A stretch of 64,000 nt of DNA from positions 62,001-126,000 of the forward strand of contig NZ_CAJVAS010000003.1 of the NCBI RefSeq assembly GCF_910593845.1, given 5' to 3'. Shown piece after piece: positions 59,907 to 64,000 of this stretch. Made by a program: the position numbers and the translations under genes. Every line of letters begins with the position of its first letter. The first letter of the stretch is position 1. The notes under the pieces were generated by a model that was not told where the DNA came from, did not search any database, and saw nothing but the letters and a program-made list of their open reading frames with translations. The DNA is from Paenibacillus solanacearum (GTDB lineage Bacteria > Bacillota > Bacilli > Paenibacillales > NBRC-103111).

Positions 59907-62900
59907 ATGGAACAGAACATGACGATTCCCCAGCCGAAAACGTATGGCGTTCTAGGCAATATTCCTTTAATCGATAAAGACTCGCCTACCTTGTCCTTTT
60001 GCAAGCTGGCCGATGAATTCGGTCCTATCTTTCGATTCGAAAGCTTCGGAAGATCGGTGCTCATCGTCTCCGGCCCCGATCTGGTGGCCGATGTATGCGA
60101 CGAGTCGCGTTTTGACAAAGGCATCGGCCACATTCGGAAAGTGCGTGATTTTGCCGGCGACGGCTTGTTCACCAGCTTGACGAAAGAGCCAAACTGGAGA
60201 AAGGCGCATCAAATCCTGATGCCAGCCTTCAGTCAGCAAGCAATGAAAGGGTACCACGGCATGATGCTGGACATCGCCCTCCAGCTCGTGCAAAAATGGG
60301 CGCGGCTGAATCCCGACGAAACCATCGACGTTCCCGAGGACATGACGCGGTTAACGCTGGATACGATCGGCTTATGCGGGTTTAACTACCGCTTCAACAG
60401 CTACTACCGGGAAACGCCGAACCCGTTCATTGTGAGCATGGTTCGTGCTTTGGACGAAGCGATGCATTACGGGAACCGGCTGCCGATCCAAAATAAGCTG
60501 ATGATCAAGACGAAGCGGCAATATGAACGCGACATTCAATCGATGTTCTCCGTCGTGGACAAAATTATCGCAGACCGCAAAGCGAGCGGCGACCAAGGGG
60601 AGACCGATCTGCTTTCCCGGATGCTGCATGCGAAAGACCCGGAAACCGGGGAACGGCTGGACGATGAAAATATTCGCTACCAGATCATTACGTTTCTCAT
60701 TGCCGGCCATGAAACAACAAGCGGCTTGCTGTCGTTTGCCACGTATTATTTGTTAAAACATCCGGACGTGCTGAGCAAAGCTTATGCGGAAGCGGATGAA
60801 GTGTTAACCGATCCGCTACCGACGTATGAACAGGTGCTGAGGCTGAAATATATACGAATGATCTTGAACGAATCGTTACGCTTGTGGCCTACGGCGCCGC
60901 AATTTAATTTGTTCGCCAAGCAAGACACGACGATTGCCGGGAAGTACCCGATCGCCAAGGGGGGAGGCGTCTCCGTCCTTATCCCGCAGCTGCATCGGGA
61001 CAAAGGCGTTTGGGGAGCGGATGCGGAGCAGTTCCGCCCCGAGCGGTTCGAGAACCCGAAGAACGTTCCGGCGCATGCGTACAAGCCGTTCGGCAACGGA
61101 CAGCGCGCTTGCATCGGCATGCAGTTCGCCCTTCACGAAGCCACGCTGGTGCTGGGCATGATTCTCAAACAGTTTCAGCTGGTCGACGCGATGAACTACC
61201 AGCTAAAAGTTAAGCAGACGCTGACCTTGAAGCCGGACGGCTTCAAGATTCGCGTGCAGCTGCGGGATCAAGGGCCTGTTGCGGCGATGACGGCGAAGCC
61301 TGAGCGCGCTTCCGCCGCGGAACCTGTGCAAGTACAGCTGGAACAGGGGCAGGTCACACCCGTGATCGGGGTGAACAACAGGCCGCTGCTGGTGCTGTAC
61401 GGCTCCAATATGGGCACGGCAGAGCGGATCGCCAAGGAGCTGGCGGATTTGGCGCGTCAGCACGGCATTCGGAGCGAAGCGGCGGCGCTGAACGACCGGC
61501 TGGGCCGGCTGCCCAAAGAAGGAGCATTATTGATTGTTACCTCCTCGTATAACGGCAAGCCGCCGGGCAACGCGCGGCAGTTCGTGCAGTGGCTGGAGCA
61601 GGCGGAAGCGGGGGAACTGGCCGGCGTTCATTATTCGGTCTTCGGCTGCGGGGACCGCAACTGGGCTGCGACGTATCAGGAGGTGCCGCGGCTCATCGAC
61701 GAGAAGCTGGCCGAAAAAGGAGCGACCCGGTTCTCCAAGCGCGGCGAAGCCGATGCCGGCGGGGACTTCGAAAAGCAGCTGGAAGCGTGGAAAGGCCAAA
61801 TGTGGGCCGACGCGATGAAGACGTTCGATTTGAAGCTGAACGACAATGCGGAGAAAGAGCGGAGCACCTTGAACATTCAATACGTGAGCGGGCTGGCGGA
61901 AACGCCGCTTGCCCAGTCCTACGAAGCGGTTCACGCGACGGTCGCGGACAATCGCGAGCTGCAGCAGCCGGGCAGCGATCGGAGCACGCGGCATATCGAG
62001 ATTGAATTGCCGGCGGGGGCGGCGTACCGGGAAGGCGATCATCTCGGCGTCTTTCCGGTTAACAGCGAGGAGAACGTCAGCCGGGTCATTCGCCGGTTTC
62101 GCTTGAACGGGGAGGATCAGGTCATATTGATGGCGAGCGGGGTCAGCGCATCCCATCTGCCGCTGGATCGTCCGGTCGCGCTGGCCGAGCTGCTTCGCCA
62201 CAGCGTAGAGCTGCAGGAGCCCGCCACCCGGGCGCAAATTCGCGAGACCGCCGCTTATACGGTTTGTCCGCCGCATAAACGGGAGCTGGAGGCCATGCTG
62301 GCGGAAGAAACGTACGAGCAGCGGGTGCGGGCATTGCGGATCTCGATGCTCGACCTCATCGAAACATACGAAGCGTGCGAAATGCCGTTCGAGAAGTTTC
62401 TGGAGCTGCTGCCGCCGCTGAAGCCGCGATATTACTCGATCTCCAGCTCCCCGCTCGCGAATGCCGAACGCGCCAGCATTACCGTGGCGGTCGTTCGCAG
62501 TGCTGCGCGCAGCGGACAAGGCGAATACCGTGGCGTCGCTTCGAATTATTTGGCCGAGCGCAAGGCGGGCGACGACATCGTCATGTTCATCCGCTCGCCG
62601 GAATCCGGCTTCCAGCTGCCGGAGGATCCGCAAATCCCGATCATTATGGTAGGGCCAGGGACAGGCGTTGCGCCGTTCCGCGGATTTTTGCAGGCCCGCG
62701 CGGCGATGAAGCAGGAAGGCAAGGCGCTGGGCGAAGCTCATCTGTATTTCGGCTGCCGTGGCGATGCGGACTACATTTATCGCGAGGAATTGGAGAAATT
62801 CGCAAGCGACGGCATCGTCACGCTGCATACGGCGACTTCCCGAACGGAAGGCGCGGCGAAAACCTATGTGCAGCATCTGATGGCGGACGACGCCGCGGAG

Positions 62901-63095
62901 CTGATCAGCATCCTCGATCGCGGCGGACGGCTCTACGTGTGCGGCGACGGCAGCAAAATGGCACCGGACGTTGAAAACGAGCTGATCGGGGCCTATGTCC
63001 GGGTTCATGGGGCAGCCAGACCGGAAGCGGAAGCTTGGTTGAACGAGCTTCAAGCGAAGGGAAGCTACGCGAAGGACGTGTGGGCGGGATTGTGA
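59907..63095 (+). CDS. self-sufficient cytochrome P450-NADPH reductase (CYP102 family)
   Basis: A 1062-residue fusion like Bacillus P450 BM3 (1049 residues). Residues 1-460 are the P450: oxygen-binding helix [10 protein letters not shown], ExxR segment [12 protein letters not shown], and heme-ligand Cys402 in [14 protein letters not shown] linker leads to an FMN domain ([30 protein letters not shown]) and an FAD/NADPH domain ([41 protein letters not shown]), ending YAKDVWAGL. The family hydroxylates medium- and long-chain fatty acids at subterminal positions. The ATG at 59907 follows GGAGAGGAG. It is divergent from a LysR gene. Confidence 0.97.
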   Translation: MEQNMTIPQPKTYGVLGNIPLIDKDSPTLSFCKLADEFGPIFRFESFGRSVLIVSGPDLVADVCDESRFDKGIGHIRKVRDFAGDGLFTSLTKEPNWRKAHQILMPAFSQQAMKGYHGMMLDIALQLVQKWARLNPDETIDVPEDMTRLTLDTIGLCGFNYRFNSYYRETPNPFIVSMVRALDEAMHYGNRLPIQNKLMIKTKRQYERDIQSMFSVVDKIIADRKASGDQGETDLLSRMLHAKDPETGERLDDENIRYQIITFLIAGHETTSGLLSFATYYLLKHPDVLSKAYAEADEVLTDPLPTYEQVLRLKYIRMILNESLRLWPTAPQFNLFAKQDTTIAGKYPIAKGGGVSVLIPQLHRDKGVWGADAEQFRPERFENPKNVPAHAYKPFGNGQRACIGMQFALHEATLVLGMILKQFQLVDAMNYQLKVKQTLTLKPDGFKIRVQLRDQGPVAAMTAKPERASAAEPVQVQLEQGQVTPVIGVNNRPLLVLYGSNMGTAERIAKELADLARQHGIRSEAAALNDRLGRLPKEGALLIVTSSYNGKPPGNARQFVQWLEQAEAGELAGVHYSVFGCGDRNWAATYQEVPRLIDEKLAEKGATRFSKRGEADAGGDFEKQLEAWKGQMWADAMKTFDLKLNDNAEKERSTLNIQYVSGLAETPLAQSYEAVHATVADNRELQQPGSDRSTRHIEIELPAGAAYREGDHLGVFPVNSEENVSRVIRRFRLNGEDQVILMASGVSASHLPLDRPVALAELLRHSVELQEPATRAQIRETAAYTVCPPHKRELEAMLAEETYEQRVRALRISMLDLIETYEACEMPFEKFLELLPPLKPRYYSISSSPLANAERASITVAVVRSAARSGQGEYRGVASNYLAERKAGDDIVMFIRSPESGFQLPEDPQIPIIMVGPGTGVAPFRGFLQARAAMKQEGKALGEAHLYFGCRGDADYIYREELEKFASDGIVTLHTATSRTEGAAKTYVQHLMADDAAELISILDRGGRLYVCGDGSKMAPDVENELIGAYVRVHGAARPEAEAWLNELQAKGSYAKDVWAGL

Positions 63096-63136
63096 TGCCG
63101 GAAGCGGGCGTATTTGCGTGAACGGACGTGAGTCGT

Positions 63137-63174
63137 GAGTCAGGACGTGAATACGAACGCGAGTCAGGACGTGA
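63137..63174 (+). repeat. short direct repeat downstream of the P450 gene
   Basis: GAGTCAGGACGTGA occurs at 63137-63150 and 63161-63174, 24 bases apart, with further partial copies (GACGTGAGTCGTGAGTC) just before. It lies in the gap between the P450 gene and the LacI-type gene. Its function is unknown; a slipped duplication is the simplest explanation. Confidence 0.5.
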
Positions 63175-63280
63175 GGTCGGAGGGATGACCGAGTTAGGTT
63201 AACGATAACCGGATGTGTTGAATTACGTATCGGAATTGCGTACAATAAGGGGAAATGCAAAACCGATAGGGGTAAAACGT

Positions 63281-64000
63281 ATGCCATCCATGAACGACAT
63301 CGCAAAAATCGTAGGGGTCTCGAAGGCGACCGTGTCGCTGGCGCTCGCCGGCCATCCGCGAATATCCGAGGAAACGAAAGCCAAAGTCAAGGAGGCAGCC
63401 CTGCAAATCGGCTATGGAAGCGCGCCGCCCCAAGCGGCGGTTCCGGGCGAGCACCGGAAGGAACGGTTGACGATCGGCGTGCTGTATGTAGGCGCCAACC
63501 AATCGAGCACGCATGGCTTTTTCCGCGATACGCTGACGGGTATTTGCAACGAAGGCTCTATGCGTCAGGCGCATGTGGTTATGATCGGCATGAAAAACAC
63601 GGGCGACGAGGCCGAAGCGGAAGAGGTATACGACAAGGTGATGGAGTCGGGCGCGAGCGGGATTATTGTGATTTCCAGCACGGCCAAGCTGTACGGATTG
63701 AGCGGGCTTGCCGCCCGCGGGTTTCCGATGGTGTTCGTGGGCAGCCGCCGGCTCGCCGACTCGGACCGCCCGCTGAATTCCGTGTCGTCGGACAATTTCG
63801 AAGGCGGCGTCATCGCGACCGAGCATATGGTACGGCTCGGTCATCGGAAGCTTGCCGTTGTGACCGGAGCACAGCCGCTGCCGTGGCAGACGGACCGGCT
63901 GAACGGTTTTTTCTCAGCGCTTCGCGCAGCAGGCATCTACGCCGGCGAAGAGGCGATCATTCGCATCGCGAATCCGGCGAATCCTGCGGACGAGGGCTGG
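63281..64000 (+). CDS. LacI-family transcriptional regulator, cut by the window end
   Basis: The first 240 residues of a LacI/GalR repressor. The helix-turn-helix is textbook: MNDIAKIVGVSKATVSLALAGHPRISEETKAKVKEAALQIGY. The periplasmic-binding-like effector domain follows (LTIGVLYVGANQ, SGASGIIVISS, DNFEGGVIATEHMVRLGHRKLAVVTG). The ATG at 63281 follows ATAGGGGTAAAACGT; a second in-frame ATG is three codons later. It is reading-frame complete to the last base of the window, so the stop lies outside. It probably controls a sugar gene downstream. Confidence 0.93.
   Translation, partial: MPSMNDIAKIVGVSKATVSLALAGHPRISEETKAKVKEAALQIGYGSAPPQAAVPGEHRKERLTIGVLYVGANQSSTHGFFRDTLTGICNEGSMRQAHVVMIGMKNTGDEAEAEEVYDKVMESGASGIIVISSTAKLYGLSGLAARGFPMVFVGSRRLADSDRPLNSVSSDNFEGGVIATEHMVRLGHRKLAVVTGAQPLPWQTDRLNGFFSALRAAGIYAGEEAIIRIANPANPADEGW

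Noticed and set aside
61527..63305. Long minus-strand open frame opposite the P450 reductase part
   Set aside because: It is antisense to a clearly recognised CYP102 protein, has no family motifs and reflects GC-rich third positions. The same applies to long antisense frames opposite cysJ, cysI, the heparinase-like gene and the hybrid kinase.
63281..64000. LacI-type gene as a truncated pseudogene
   Set aside because: The frame is uninterrupted to the last base; the missing C-terminus is due to the window edge.
1..64000. CRISPR arrays, insertion sequences, prophage genes, tRNA or rRNA genes
   Set aside because: No repeat-spacer pattern, transposase, integrase, phage structural gene, tRNA cloverleaf or rRNA segment was recognised on either strand by eye; a dedicated scan (tRNAscan-SE, CRISPR finder, ISfinder) would be decisive.

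Overview
The window looks like chromosome from a moderately GC-rich, endospore-forming Gram-positive of the Paenibacillaceae (Paenibacillus/Cohnella type). The evidence is AGGAGG-type ribosome binding sites, frequent TTG/GTG starts, sigma-A promoters, a T-box leader, CcpA-type cre sites, a Bacillus-like CysJI pair, a yrkHFI-like sulfur operon, a CYP102 P450-reductase fusion, and many AraC regulators with lipoprotein sugar-binding proteins. No rRNA, tRNA, CRISPR array, phage or insertion sequence was recognised. Function calls rest on motif and family recognition by eye; no database search was run.

Region A (1-12.4 kb) is a glycosaminoglycan-degradation locus: the end of a sugar ABC permease, a GH88 unsaturated glucuronyl hydrolase, a sulfatase, a PL8 chondroitinase-like lyase, a second sulfatase, a sugar-binding lipoprotein, and a membrane-anchored heparinase II/III-like protein. 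The PL8 lyase, both sulfatases and GH88 have no signal peptide, so most depolymerisation and desulfation should happen in the cytoplasm after import. Related genes recur at 43.8-58.8 kb: three more orphan sugar-binding lipoproteins, a sugar isomerase-like TIM barrel, two AraC regulators, a large cytosolic lyase-like protein of unknown specificity, a DeoR regulator, and a metallophosphoesterase/MFS pair. Several of these carry cre-like sites, which suggests a dispersed, catabolite-controlled regulon.

Region B (12.6-33.6 kb) is mixed housekeeping and regulation: an MHYT hybrid histidine kinase, an NlpC/P60 cell-wall hydrolase, DMT and MFS transporters with an AraC regulator, two small proteins of unknown function, cysJI sulfite reductase, a dedA gene with a four-repeat PhoP/OmpR-type box, two aminoglycoside-phosphotransferase-like kinases, a PH-domain protein, a TetR-DUF2269-DoxX operon with an operator inside its promoter, an oxidoreductase/TIM-barrel pair, and a proline-rich lipoprotein.

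Region C (33.6-48 kb) holds a T-box-controlled class I lysyl-tRNA synthetase, a persulfide-handling operon (rhodanese-persulfide dioxygenase, TusA-rhodanese, TusA) preceded by two CsoR/CstR-like operators, an MFS/MarR pair, two glycosidases (one cytosolic clan GH-A type, one secreted GH27-like), and a polysaccharide flippase.

Region D (58.8-64 kb) holds a LysR regulator divergent from a full-length CYP102-type fatty-acid hydroxylase, then a LacI-family regulator cut by the window end.

The most interesting elements are the mostly intracellular glycosaminoglycan pathway with its dispersed orphan binding proteins, the uncharacterised 766-residue lyase-like protein, and several well-formed regulatory sites (T-box, PhoP-type box, persulfide operators, TetR operator in the promoter spacer).
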